A stretch of 64,000 nucleotides of DNA from Gemmatimonas sp. (GTDB lineage Bacteria > Gemmatimonadota > Gemmatimonadetes > Gemmatimonadales > Gemmatimonadaceae): the NCBI GenBank assembly GCA_013822425.1, contig PNKL01000007.1, positions 1-64,000 of the forward strand, read 5' to 3'. A model generated the notes under the pieces. That model was not told where the DNA came from, made no database searches, and saw only the letters and a list, made by a program, of their open reading frames with translations. Position numbers and translations under genes: made by a program. Of the stretch, positions 8,937 to 17,228 are shown one piece after another; position 1 is the first letter of the stretch; every line of letters begins with the position of its first letter.

Positions 8937-10085
8937 CTACCGTCGATCGCCCCGGAACCGATAGAAGGTCAGCCCGCCCCTCATGGACGGCAGTAGCCGC
9001 CGCTCCGCCGGGGTCTTGCCCTCGGCGAGCAGCACGGCGAGATCGGCAAGGAAGCCTTGGTTGCCGAACAGCGTGTGGCCGAGGACGTCGGCGGAGACGC
9101 GGGTGGCGTCCACGGTGTCCATGCCATTGATCACGAACAGCGAGTCACCACCGAGGCCCAGCCGGCCGACTCCGTTGAGCGCTCGCGACGCTCGCAAGGC
9201 ATCGTCGTCGCTCGAGGCGTACATCGTGACGCGCGCGGCGTGCGGGGCGAGCCGCGGCATGATTTCTCGGCGGAAGACGCGAGAGTCCACGTCAGGGGCG
9301 GCCAGCACCACTTCGCTGAGACGCGGCGTGGTGTCGGCGGGTGCGGTGAGCGTGAGTGCCTTGCCGATGACCTCGGCGCCCATGGAATGCCCCAGCAGGT
9401 GCACGCGGTCGGGCTGTGCGGCCACGGCGTGGTTGCGGAGCAGGCGAAGCAATTGGAACCCTGCATTGCGCGCGGTCTGCTGGTCGCGCACGTAGGCCGT
9501 CACCGACGCGGCCGACGGCCACGAGAAGAGTAACACGGCCCCGTCGAAGTTGATGTCGGCGGCGACCTGCGCGGCGCGCACGGCGGCGTCCTCGAACGAG
9601 ACGTTGTAGCCGTGCACGAAGACCAGCAGGTCACGGGTCCGCGTGGCACCGAGGTCGGCAGACAGGCGTTGCACGAACCGGGCGCTGTCCACCGGGATGG
9701 TCGAGGTGACGTAGAAGTCGCGCTGCGGGTCGGGGCGGTACGTGAGCGCATTGTCGCGCAGCGCGCCGGGGCGCGGGAGTTCGCCCGTGCCGCGCGCGCG
9801 GTAGGACGGCACGTTGACGCTGACGGCCGCGAACTGCAGCGAGTCGGCGTCCTCCGGTCCGTAGCGCAATCCGGGACGATCGCTGGTGACGGCGCGACGC
9901 GTGGTGGCGAGCAGGATGCTCAGCCGCGCGGGACCGGTGTCGAGTGCCGCATACGAGCGTGGTTCGGCGGCGCGAGGAAGGACGGGAGGTGGCGGGGGCG
10001 GCGTCGGTGCCGGCGGCTCGGCCGGCGGTGTGCTGCGTCCGCAGGCGGCCAGCGCCAGGATGAGAGCGTATCTGCGGCGCATCAT
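8937..10085 (-). CDS. Alpha/beta hydrolase lipoprotein (DUF900 family)
   Basis: 382 residues. The signal peptide ends in LALAACG, a lipobox, followed by a proline-rich linker (~20-36). The body matches the DUF900 (PF05990) esterase/lipase-like family: LLVFVHGYNVSFEDA near the oxyanion region, LLFSWPSAASVTAYV, and nucleophile elbow HLLGHSMGAEV. A later APDVDSRVF supplies a plausible acid Asp. Probably anchored in the outer membrane and facing the periplasm. Its stop lies 38 bp from the convergent TonB-plug-like gene, and its start overlaps the lipB stop by 4 bp. Substrate not predictable. Confidence 0.82.
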   Translation of the reverse strand: MMRRRYALILALAACGRSTPPAEPPAPTPPPPPPVLPRAAEPRSYAALDTGPARLSILLATTRRAVTSDRPGLRYGPEDADSLQFAAVSVNVPSYRARGTGELPRPGALRDNALTYRPDPQRDFYVTSTIPVDSARFVQRLSADLGATRTRDLLVFVHGYNVSFEDAAVRAAQVAADINFDGAVLLFSWPSAASVTAYVRDQQTARNAGFQLLRLLRNHAVAAQPDRVHLLGHSMGAEVIGKALTLTAPADTTPRLSEVVLAAPDVDSRVFRREIMPRLAPHAARVTMYASSDDDALRASRALNGVGRLGLGGDSLFVINGMDTVDATRVSADVLGHTLFGNQGFLADLAVLLAEGKTPAERRLLPSMRGGLTFYRFRGDRR

Positions 10086-10804
10086 GATGCGATGGATGCC
10101 GCGAACGCGACGGCGTCCACGGGCTGCGGCGTGAGGGTGAAGAGCGAGCCGAAGGCGGCGACGGTGCGCGCCCGCACGTCATCCAACAGCGCTGGCGATG
10201 GCGCGAGCCAGGGACCGTCCGCGGCGTCGAGCAGTTCGCGCTCGACGCTCGTCATGACGACGTCCTGGATTCCGCAGGGGACCATGAGGTCGAAATACGA
10301 CAGGTCGGTGGTGACATTCAGCGCAAAGCCGTGCCAGGTCACCCACTGGCGCGCATGCACGCCGATGGAGGCGATCTTGCGCTCGCGCACCCAGACGCCC
10401 GTCTTGCCCGGGTTGCGCGCGGCCTCGATGCCGCACGTCGCGAGCGCGCGGATCATCACTTCCTCGAGCTGGCGCAGGTACCAATGCAGGTCCAGCGTGT
10501 GCCGTTCGAGGTTGACGATCGGATATCCGACCAGCTGGCCGGGCCCGTGGAACGTGACGTCGCCGCCCCGTTCGACGTCGAACCACTCCACGCCGCGCGC
10601 CGCCAGTTGCGCCGAGGAGGCGAGCAGATTGCCGGCCTTTGTGGAGCGGCCGAGCGTGATGACGGGCGGATGCTCAACGAGGAGGAGCACGTCGTCCGCC
10701 AGGACGCCGGACAGGCGCGCCTTCGCCGCGTCGCGCTGCAGCGCGAGCGCGTCGGCGTAGGGCATGACGCCGAGGTCTACCACCTGGAGAAGGCGTGCGG
10801 TCAC
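10082..10804 (-). CDS. lipB: Octanoyltransferase (lipoyl(octanoyl) transferase)
   Basis: 240 residues from GTG 10804; the frame stays open far upstream but similarity begins here. LipB moves octanoate from acyl-ACP to lipoyl domains of PDH E2 and GcvH, giving the substrate for LipA. Visible landmarks: EHPPVITLGRS, FDVERGGDVTFHGPGQLVGY (active-site His region), RNPGKTGVWV, KIASIGVHARQWVTWHGFAL with the conserved Lys, and VPCGIQDVVMTS, which contains the catalytic-type Cys. TATCTT lies 6 nt before the GTG, implying a leaderless message. lipA and the PDH genes lie 2.6-8 kb away, and both protein targets of the pathway are in this window. Confidence 0.93.
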   Translation of the reverse strand: MTARLLQVVDLGVMPYADALALQRDAAKARLSGVLADDVLLLVEHPPVITLGRSTKAGNLLASSAQLAARGVEWFDVERGGDVTFHGPGQLVGYPIVNLERHTLDLHWYLRQLEEVMIRALATCGIEAARNPGKTGVWVRERKIASIGVHARQWVTWHGFALNVTTDLSYFDLMVPCGIQDVVMTSVERELLDAADGPWLAPSPALLDDVRARTVAAFGSLFTLTPQPVDAVAFAASIAS

Positions 10805-10816
10805 GGTTCTAAGATA
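10802..10816 (-). promoter_or_regulatory. Leaderless-type -10 site before lipB
   Basis: TATCTT (minus strand 10816-10811) is followed by exactly 6 nt and GTG 10804, so the expected +1 is the G of the start codon. No convincing -35. The same hexamer and spacing precede the PTPS gene at 59617. Confidence 0.45.
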
Positions 10817-10928
10817 GCGACAGAGTGCGGCAGAGGACGGCGGAGTACGGCAGTCGTGCGCGGACGTGCGGCGCACAGCGCGAGCCACGGCGAATGCGTA
10901 TTGTAGAATGAGTCTAACCGAGCCATCC

Positions 10929-11714
10929 ATGATCCCTACGATACGCTGCCTCGCCGTCTTCGCCACCGTCGCCTTCGCGGCCCCACTCGCGGCCCCACTC
11001 GCGGCGACGCTTGCTGCGCAGGATGCGCCGCCCACGTCAGGCATGGACGTCATTGCGCGCATGCGGTCCCGGCACGCCGGAGAATGGTACAAGACGCTCA
11101 CCTTCCGCCAGACCACCACGATTCGTCGGAGCGACGGGCGCGACACGGTGCAAACGTGGTACGAAACGCTGCGGTACACGCCCGAGCGTGGCACGCAGCT
11201 GCGCATTGACGTCGCGCCGCTCGTGAACGGCAACGCCTCCATCTCCACGTGGGATTCCACATGGGTCATTCGTGCCGACACCCTGGCCGCCGTGCGCGCG
11301 AGCGGGAATCCCTTCCTGGCGCTGATCGAGGGGGCGTACATGCAACCGGTGGGGGAGACGGTCCGGCAACTGGCGCCGCTCGGCTTCGATCTCTCGAAAC
11401 TGCGCACCGCCGCGTGGAATGGGCAGGCGGTGTGGATCGTGGGTTCCACTGATCCCGCCGACACCACCTCGGCGCAATTCTGGGTGGAAGACCAACACCT
11501 GATGGTCGTGCGCATCGTGCTGTCGGGTGGGGCGGGTCGTCAGCCGCTCGACATTCATCTCGGCGCGATCGTGCCGTGCGGCAAGGGATGGCTCGCGACG
11601 AAGGTCGAGATGCTGCAGAGCGGGCAGCGCCGGCAGCTGGAAGAGTATCATGACTGGCGCTGCGATGTCACGGTTGACCCGAGAGTCTTCGATCCGCATG
11701 CGGGAAAACGGTAA
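10929..11714 (+). CDS. Secreted protein of unknown function (LolA/outer-membrane-lipoprotein-sorting-like)
   Basis: 261 residues from ATG 10929 (an in-frame ATG at 10908 adds 7). Signal peptide MIPTIRCLAVFATVAFAAP...LAAQ contains a short PLAA duplication. The mature protein is rich in alternating beta segments (EWYKTLTFRQTT, DTVQTWYETLRYTPERGTQL, SISTWDSTWVIR), reminiscent of LolA/LolB-like half-barrels, but I see no diagnostic motif. It is divergent from lipB. A purine-rich repeat and a strong hairpin follow its stop. Export is well supported; function is not. Confidence 0.6.
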   Translation: MIPTIRCLAVFATVAFAAPLAAPLAATLAAQDAPPTSGMDVIARMRSRHAGEWYKTLTFRQTTTIRRSDGRDTVQTWYETLRYTPERGTQLRIDVAPLVNGNASISTWDSTWVIRADTLAAVRASGNPFLALIEGAYMQPVGETVRQLAPLGFDLSKLRTAAWNGQAVWIVGSTDPADTTSAQFWVEDQHLMVVRIVLSGGAGRQPLDIHLGAIVPCGKGWLATKVEMLQSGQRRQLEEYHDWRCDVTVDPRVFDPHAGKR

Positions 11715-11782
11715 GAGAGACAACAGAGAGACAACAGAGAGACAACAGAGAAACAACAGAGAAACAACAGAGAGACAACAGA
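11715..11782. repeat. 11-bp tandem repeat (AGACAACAGAG, family A), six units
   Basis: Six units of AGACAACAGAG/AAACAACAGAG begin a few bases after the stop of the secreted protein and run straight into a GC-rich hairpin. The purine-rich strand is the coding strand. The same family follows lpd, gcvP, gcvH, the RAM-domain gene and the lipoprotein gene at 43832. Confidence 0.9.
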
Positions 11783-11806
11783 GGGCGGCGCAACATTGCG
11801 CCGCCC
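11783..11806 (+). terminator. Bidirectional hairpin terminator
   Basis: GGGCGGCGCAA and its exact complement are separated by 2 nt, then TTCT follows. It lies between the convergent secreted-protein and M14 peptidase genes and can serve both. Confidence 0.7.
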
Positions 11807-11815
11807 TTCTGCGTG

Positions 11816-11908
11816 TTCCTGTCCTTGCATTACGCTCTGCACCCTTCCCCCGCACCACACCCTGTTCCCGTCCCCTGCACCACACTCTGCCTCCTTCCTC
11901 TGCACCTG
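11816..11908. repeat. Degenerate G-rich repeat on the minus strand (family G)
   Basis: Read on the minus strand, directly after the M14 peptidase stop, GTGGTGCAGGGGACGGG, GTGTGGTGCGGGGG and related units appear. They resemble the blocks at 3455 and 5700, so the coding-strand G-rich orientation holds here too. Confidence 0.6.
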
Positions 11909-13222
11909 CTACGGCCTGGCGCCAAACTCCTTCACGACCTCGCTCGCCGGCTCCGGTCCGCGCCGCAGGGTCATCAGCACCGGCGAGCCGATGCGCAGCC
12001 AGCGCTGGCCGCCCTGCTCGGTGAGCATGGCGGACGCCGGGTGGAGGAACAGCCCGGCAGCTGATACGGTGTCGAAGGCGACGACGTCGTCGAGGTCGCC
12101 GATCTCGCGCACACGGGCGCGGCCCTGACGCAGCGCATCATCATAGTTGAACGAGATATCCACGCGCGTCGGCGACTGGCCGGGGATGACGACCGACGCG
12201 CCCTTCACAACCACGTCCACCGCCGCGCCACTGTTGACCGGCATGGACATGTAGGTCTCGGCCTGTTCGTTCCGGAAGTCGCCGGTGGCGATGGCGTCGA
12301 GCGCGGTGAGAATCGCGATGACGTTCGCGCGGCGCAGGTGCTGCTTGTCCGGGTCGTCGGCGAGCGCGCCGCTCTCGATGAGCACGGTGCTCGTCCCCCA
12401 CGCCTGCATCAGGTCGCCAAAGGCGCGCGCGTTGAACGTGTCGTCGTAGCGGGCGACGCGGCCGGGAATCTCGCGCTCGAGCACCGACCGGATGCGTGCG
12501 GCGACGAGCCGGGCCGCCGCGCGAGTAGGCCCGAAGTCGTTGGTCACCTCGGCCGCGGGCGCGAGCAGAGCGATGCCGACGCGCTGATTGCCGGGCCGGC
12601 CCAGCGTGCGCGCGTTCTGGTCGTGCAGGTTGAAGCCGAACTGCGGCGTTATGGAGTCGCGCACCGCCTTCAGCACGCGCGCCTCGGCCGTGGAGAGCCG
12701 CCGCACATCGCGGTTGATGTCCACGCCGACCGCGTTCTCGCGCTGAAAGAGCTCGGCGCCGTCGGGGTTGAGCATCGGAAGCATCACGACGGTCAGTTGC
12801 GACGCGATGCGGTCACGTACGGCGTCTCGCTGGCTGTCGGCGAGAGCGAACCACGTGAGCAGGTCGGCCAGTGACATCGTGGCGGTGGACTCGTCGCCGT
12901 GCATCTGCGACCAGAGGAAGACGGTCGTCGGGCCTGTGCCAAAGGTGACAGCCCGCAACGGGCGACCGTGCGTGGAGGCACCGACCGGCGTGACGCGCAG
13001 CGCCTTCGCCCTGAGCGCCGGCTCGAGCGCCGACCAGTACTGCGCGTGCGTGAAGCGTCGTGACTCAATGACGCCCACCCGCTGGTCGGTGGCGACGCGG
13101 CGGCCGAGGTCGAGGCAGCAGTCGGCGGCAGGGGAAGGGCGGGTGGTGATTCGCGATGTGGGCGAGCAGGCGAGGGCAGCCGAGGCGAGGCAGACGGCGA
13201 CGACCGGTGTTCGCGGCAGCAT
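11909..13222 (-). CDS. M14-family zinc carboxypeptidase, lipoprotein
   Basis: 437 residues from ATG 13222. The N-terminus MLPRTPVVAVCLASAALACS is a lipoprotein signal. The M14 fold shows the HxxE zinc motif in FLWSQMHGDESTATMSL (~residues 105-121), an Asn/Arg pair in GVDINRDVRRLS, a His in GFNLHDQ as third ligand, and catalytic Glu in TVLIESGAL. Preceding family members cleave C-terminal residues or peptidoglycan stems; which applies is not visible. Convergent with the secreted protein and separated from it by repeats. Confidence 0.85.
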   Translation of the reverse strand: MLPRTPVVAVCLASAALACSPTSRITTRPSPAADCCLDLGRRVATDQRVGVIESRRFTHAQYWSALEPALRAKALRVTPVGASTHGRPLRAVTFGTGPTTVFLWSQMHGDESTATMSLADLLTWFALADSQRDAVRDRIASQLTVVMLPMLNPDGAELFQRENAVGVDINRDVRRLSTAEARVLKAVRDSITPQFGFNLHDQNARTLGRPGNQRVGIALLAPAAEVTNDFGPTRAAARLVAARIRSVLEREIPGRVARYDDTFNARAFGDLMQAWGTSTVLIESGALADDPDKQHLRRANVIAILTALDAIATGDFRNEQAETYMSMPVNSGAAVDVVVKGASVVIPGQSPTRVDISFNYDDALRQGRARVREIGDLDDVVAFDTVSAAGLFLHPASAMLTEQGGQRWLRIGSPVLMTLRRGPEPASEVVKEFGARP

Positions 13223-13436
13223 GAGAGCTCCAGAAGCAATTGGCGCAAGTACGACGACCCTGAGAGAATACGAAAGAATGAGACAGAGTGCGACAGAGAA
13301 CGGCAGAGAACGGCAGAGAACGGCAGGGATGCGGCGCTGGACTCCCCAACGCGAGAGGGGTGCGCGGCGTTGTGCCGGCACCCCTCTGTTGTCTCTCTGT
13401 TGTCTTTCTGTTGTCTCTCTGTTGTTTCTCTGTTTC
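13223..13436. repeat. Composite repeat and hairpin between lpd stop and M14 peptidase start
   Basis: From the lpd side (right to left) come family-A 11-bp units (13388-13436), then a hairpin with arms 13354-13362 and 13379-13387, then on the other side three to four 10-bp units of GGCAGAGAAC (family B, 13272-13328). The two arms carry different repeat families, unlike the near-perfect palindrome at 43712. The hairpin is a plausible lpd terminator. Confidence 0.75.
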
Positions 13437-14840
13437 TCAGGCGTGGATCATTTTGCCCATCGAATCCAGCACCGCCTCCGCCACCGCCTCGCTCAGCGTG
13501 GGGTGCGCGTGGATCGCCAGGTCGATCTCTTCCACGGTGAACTCGTTCTCGCGCGCCACGAGCAGCTCGTGGATCAGCTCCGTGACGTGCGGGCCCACGA
13601 GGTGCGCGCCGAGGATCTCGCCGTACTTGGTGTCGCGGATGATCTTCACGAACCCTTCCGTCTCGCCCGCCGTGCGGGCCCGGCCGTTCGCGCTGAACGG
13701 GAACTTGCCGACCTTGTAGTCGAGCTTCTTCTCCTTGCACTGCGCTTCGGTCAGGCCGATGGACGCCACCTCGGGGCTGCAGTAGGTGCAGTTGGGGATG
13801 TTGCCGTAGTTGATGGGGTGGTGGTGGTGACCGGCGATGATCTCGGCGACGACGATTCCCTCGCGCTCGCCCTTGTGCGCCAGCATCGGCGGTCCGGCGA
13901 CGTCGCCGATGGCGTAGACTCCCTTGGCCGTCGTCTCGAGCCGGTCGTTCACCTTGATGAAACCGCGATCGGTGAGCTGCACGCCGACGTCCTTGAGTCC
14001 GATATTCTCGATGTTCGCGGCGCGCCCGGCGGCGACGAGCACCTTCTCGACGACGAGCTCCTGCTTCTGGCCGCCCACCTCGACGGTGAGCGTCACGCTG
14101 TCCTTGCCGACCTTGGCGCCGGAGAGCTTGGCGCCGGCGAGCACGTCGATGCCGCGCTTCCTGAACGAGCGCGCGACTTCAGCCGAGCTGTCCTCGTCTT
14201 CGAGCGGCAGGATGCGCGGCATTACCTCGATGACGGTCACCTTGGTGCCGAAGGCGTTGAAGACGTCGGCGAACTCGCAGCCCACGGCGCCGGCGCCGAC
14301 CACCGCCATCGTCTTGGGGGCCTTCTCGAGCACCAGCGCGTCGTCCGACGAAATGATCGTCGTCTTGTTCAGTTCGAGCCCGGCCTGCGGCAGGCCCTTG
14401 ACGCGCGAGCCGGTGCCGATGACGAGTGCCTTGGTGGCGGTGTGCGTCTCGGTCTTGCCATCGGCGGTGGTGACTTTCACCGTCTTGCCCGCGCCGAGCA
14501 CGCCCGTCCCCTTGATCCAGGTGACCTTGTTCTTCTTGAACAGGAACTCGACGCCCTTGGAGTTCTTGGTGGAGACGTCGCGCGAGCGCTTCATCGCCAC
14601 GCCATAGTCGAGCGTGATGTCGCCGACCTTGACGCCGAACTCGGCGGCGTGCTTGAGCCGGTTGGCGAGGTGCGATGACTCGAGCAGCGCCTTGGCGGGG
14701 ATGCAGCCCCAGAGCACGCAGGTGCCGCCGAGCCCTTCGCGCTCGATGACGCCGACGGTCAGGCCGAGCTGCGAGGCGCGGATGGCGCCGACGTAGCCCG
14801 CCGGGCCGCCACCGAGGAAGATGATATCGAAGTTCGCCAT
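13437..14840 (-). CDS. lpd: Dihydrolipoyl dehydrogenase (E3)
   Basis: 467 residues. E3 reoxidises the dihydrolipoyl arm of E2 with NAD+, and can also serve the glycine cleavage system. Features: FAD-binding GGGPAGYVGAIRASQLG at residues 11-27, redox pair GGTCVLWGCIPAKALL (Cys at ~42 and 47), NAD-binding VVGAGAVGCEFADVFNAFG, FAD contact GVYAIGDV, and C-terminal HAHPTLSEA with the His-Glu dyad. The redox motif reads CVLWGC rather than the common CLNVGC. Last gene of the lipA-pdhABC-lpd run; a repeat-filled gap separates it from pdhC, so it may also have its own promoter. Confidence 0.95.
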   Translation of the reverse strand: MANFDIIFLGGGPAGYVGAIRASQLGLTVGVIEREGLGGTCVLWGCIPAKALLESSHLANRLKHAAEFGVKVGDITLDYGVAMKRSRDVSTKNSKGVEFLFKKNKVTWIKGTGVLGAGKTVKVTTADGKTETHTATKALVIGTGSRVKGLPQAGLELNKTTIISSDDALVLEKAPKTMAVVGAGAVGCEFADVFNAFGTKVTVIEVMPRILPLEDEDSSAEVARSFRKRGIDVLAGAKLSGAKVGKDSVTLTVEVGGQKQELVVEKVLVAAGRAANIENIGLKDVGVQLTDRGFIKVNDRLETTAKGVYAIGDVAGPPMLAHKGEREGIVVAEIIAGHHHHPINYGNIPNCTYCSPEVASIGLTEAQCKEKKLDYKVGKFPFSANGRARTAGETEGFVKIIRDTKYGEILGAHLVGPHVTELIHELLVARENEFTVEEIDLAIHAHPTLSEAVAEAVLDSMGKMIHA

Positions 14841-14844
14841 GGGG

Positions 14845-14937
14845 GAGACAGATGGTAGGAGGTAGATGGTGGACGGTAGATGAGGTGGTGCGATGGTCGT
14901 GATCTACCATCAACCATCCACCCTCTACCATCAGCCG
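14845..14937. repeat. GATGGTAG-type repeats forming an inverted repeat (family D)
   Basis: Direct units of GATGGTAG(A/G)GG... on one side and their complements on the other face each other around 14890-14900. It lies after the pdhC stop, before lpd. The same words recur at 26757-26788 after the POT transporter. Confidence 0.7.
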
Positions 14938-16200
14938 CTAAAACACGAGCATCAGTGGATTCTCAAGCATTCGCCGCAAGTCCTGCAGGAATCGCGCACC
15001 CACCGCACCGTCGATGACCCGGTGGTCACAGCTCATCGTCACGCGCATGCGCTTGCGGACGGCAATCGCGCCGTCCACCACGACGGGCGTGTCCTCGAGC
15101 GCGCCGATGGCGAGAATGCCGCACTCGGGCGGATTGATGATCGCGGTGAACTGGTGGATCTGCATCATCCCGAGGTTCGACACCGAGAACGTGGAGCCCG
15201 TGTATTGCTCGGGCGTGAGCTTGCGTTCCCGCGCGCTGGCCGCCAGCTCGCGCGACTCGTGAGAAATCTCACGCAGCCCCTTCTGATCGGCGTCAAAGAT
15301 CACCGGCACGATGAGCCCGTCGTCGGTGGCAACGGCCATGCCAAGGTGCACGCGGTTGAAGTAGCGGATCCGGTCGCCGAGCCAGTGCGCGTTGACCTCG
15401 GGGTGCGCGGCGAGCGCCGTGGCCACGGCCTTCAGCACGATGTCGTTGACCGACACCTTGAACTCGTCGCCCATCCCGGCCGCCTGTGCGCGCATCTCGA
15501 CGGTGCGCGTCATGTCGAACTCGGCGGTGAGATAGAACGTCGGGATGGGGCCAATACTCTCGGCGAGGCGCCTGGCGATGGTCTTGCGGATCTGGGTGAG
15601 CGGCTGGTCGGTGTAGTCGGCGCCGGGGACGCTGACGGCAGACGGCGGACGGCTGACGGCAGATGTGGCGCTGCCCGCAAGGACCGCCTCGATGTCGCGC
15701 TTGATGACGCGGCCGCCGGGGCCGGAGCCGGCGATGGCGCCGACGTCGACACCGCTCTCACGGGCGAGCCGGCGCGCGAGCGGTGAGCTTCTCGTGGGTC
15801 CCGTGCTCACCGACGCGGCGGGAGTTGGCGCCGCTGCGCCGGATGCAGCTGCGGCACGTGCCGCGGTCGGCGCCGCGGGGGCCGCGCTCGTCGCAGCCGG
15901 CGTCGGGGCACTCGCGGGCGCCGCGGCCGCGGCGCCGCTGACCAGCGCCGCGATGTCCTCGTCAGCCGCCGCAATCACGCCGACGAGCGAACCCACCGGC
16001 GCCGTGGTTCCCTCGGCTACCAGTTGCTTGCGCAGCACACCGTCGCCACGGGCGACGAGTTCCATGACGGCCTTGTCGGTCTCCACCTCGGCGAGCACAT
16101 CGCCCGACTTCACTGCGGCGCCCTCCGGCATGTTCCACTTGACGAGGCGGCCTTCTTCCATCGTTGGAGAGAGGGCTTCCATGAAGATCTTCGTTGCCAT
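14938..16200 (-). CDS. pdhC: Pyruvate dehydrogenase E2, dihydrolipoamide acetyltransferase
   Basis: 420 residues. One N-terminal lipoyl domain with the attachment lysine in EVETDKAVMEL (~residues 38-48), an Ala/Pro-rich hinge, a peripheral subunit-binding domain (SSPLARRLARESGVDVGAI, GPGGRVIKRDIE), a second linker, and the acyltransferase domain ending with CDHRVIDGAVGARFLQDL (active-site His-Asp). The second linker, SAVSRPPSAVS (DNA 15630-15665), is built from the 7-bp GACGGCA/GACGGCG words that also occur as intergenic repeats, so repeat expansion seems to have entered the gene in a tolerant position. Confidence 0.94.
   Translation of the reverse strand: MATKIFMEALSPTMEEGRLVKWNMPEGAAVKSGDVLAEVETDKAVMELVARGDGVLRKQLVAEGTTAPVGSLVGVIAAADEDIAALVSGAAAAAPASAPTPAATSAAPAAPTAARAAAASGAAAPTPAASVSTGPTRSSPLARRLARESGVDVGAIAGSGPGGRVIKRDIEAVLAGSATSAVSRPPSAVSVPGADYTDQPLTQIRKTIARRLAESIGPIPTFYLTAEFDMTRTVEMRAQAAGMGDEFKVSVNDIVLKAVATALAAHPEVNAHWLGDRIRYFNRVHLGMAVATDDGLIVPVIFDADQKGLREISHESRELAASARERKLTPEQYTGSTFSVSNLGMMQIHQFTAIINPPECGILAIGALEDTPVVVDGAIAVRKRMRVTMSCDHRVIDGAVGARFLQDLRRMLENPLMLVF
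15630..15665. repeat. 7-bp GACGGC(A/G) repeat inside the pdhC linker (family C)
   Basis: GACGGCAGACGGCGGACGGC continues as TGACGGCAGATG within coding sequence. The encoded linker is Ser/Ala/Val/Pro-rich. The same words occur at 16214-16243 and 19727-19782 outside genes. Confidence 0.7.
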
Positions 16201-16213
16201 ATCGGTGCGGGGA

Positions 16214-16243
16214 GAAAGTGACGGCAGACGGCGGACGGCAGAG
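16214..16243. repeat. Short GACGGC repeat between pdhB and pdhC (family C)
   Basis: GTGACGGCAGACGGCGGACG followed by GCAGAG fills most of the 45-bp gap between the two PDH genes, where a ribosome-binding site for pdhC would be expected; none is obvious. Confidence 0.7.
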
Positions 16244-16245
16244 TG

Positions 16246-17226
16246 CTACGCGCGGTACATCACCTGCTTCACCGCCGCAATCGTCTTGGCGGCGTCGGGC
16301 TTGGCGATCTTCTCGAGACCCTTGGCGTACGGCATCGGCACGTCGGCCTGGTGCACGCGGAGCACGGGCGCGTCGAGATGGTCGAAGCACTCGCGCTGGA
16401 TGAAGTCCACGACCTGCGCCCCGATGCCGCAGATCTCCCAGCCCTCCTCGAGCACGACGGCACGCTGCGTCTTGCGCACCGAGGCGTAGATGGCCTCGAC
16501 GTCCATCGGGCGGATGGTCAGGAGGTCCAGCACGTCGAGATGGATGCCGTCCTTGGCCAGCTGGTCGGCCACCTGCATTGCCACCAGCACCATCTTGCCG
16601 CTCGTGACGATGGTGCAGTCGCTCCCTGCGCGCTTGAGGTCGGCCTTGCCCAACGGAATGAGATACTCGCCGTCGGGGACCTCGCCCTTGGTGTTGTAGA
16701 GCATCTCGCCCTCGAGGAACACCACGGGATTGTCGTCGCGGATTGCGCTCTTGAGCAGCCCCTTGGCGTCATACGGCGTGCCCGGTGAACAGACCTTGAT
16801 GCCCGGGATATGCGCCAGCCAGCTCTCGAAGGCCTGCGAGTGCTGCGCGCCCAGCTGCAGCGCGGCACCGTTGGGACCTCGAAAGACGATCGGGACGTTG
16901 TACTGGCCGCCCGACATGTAGAGCATCTTCGCCGCCGAGTTCACCACCTGGTCGATGGCAAGCAGCGCGAAGTTCCAGGTCATGAACTCGATGACCGGGC
17001 GCAGGCCGACCATCGCCGAGCCCACGCCGATGCCGGCGAAACCGAGTTCGGCGATGGGACTGTCCACGACGCGGTTCTCGCCGAACTCCTCGAGAAGGCC
17101 CTTCGAGACCTTGTAGGCCCCGTTGTAGACGCCGACTTCTTCGCCCATGAGGTAAACGCGGTCGTCGCGGGACATCTCTTCGCGCAGCGCTTGGTTGAGG
17201 GCTTCGCGGTAGGTGATGATTGACAT
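16246..17226 (-). CDS. pdhB: Pyruvate dehydrogenase E1 beta subunit
   Basis: 326 residues, the usual size. Starts MSIITYREALNQALREEM with DRVYLMGEEVGVYNGAYK at ~22-39, and has the typical DSPIAELGFAGIGVGSAMVGLRP and the C-terminal RPMDVEAIYASVRKTQRAVV transketolase C-domain. With E1 alpha it forms the thiamine-diphosphate active site that decarboxylates pyruvate and acetylates E2 lipoyl groups. The pdhA stop is 2 bp before its ATG, indicating translational coupling. Confidence 0.95.
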   Translation of the reverse strand: MSIITYREALNQALREEMSRDDRVYLMGEEVGVYNGAYKVSKGLLEEFGENRVVDSPIAELGFAGIGVGSAMVGLRPVIEFMTWNFALLAIDQVVNSAAKMLYMSGGQYNVPIVFRGPNGAALQLGAQHSQAFESWLAHIPGIKVCSPGTPYDAKGLLKSAIRDDNPVVFLEGEMLYNTKGEVPDGEYLIPLGKADLKRAGSDCTIVTSGKMVLVAMQVADQLAKDGIHLDVLDLLTIRPMDVEAIYASVRKTQRAVVLEEGWEICGIGAQVVDFIQRECFDHLDAPVLRVHQADVPMPYAKGLEKIAKPDAAKTIAAVKQVMYRA

Positions 17227-17228
17227 GG

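Noticed and set aside
10970-11010. Tandem repeat in the signal peptide of the secreted protein (GCCCCACTCGCG)
   Set aside because: Only two short copies in an Ala/Leu/Pro-rich signal sequence; not enough to call a repeat element.
12768-14678. 636-aa plus-strand open frame across the M14 gene start and lpd
   Set aside because: Spans repeats and two real minus-strand genes; no recognisable motif.
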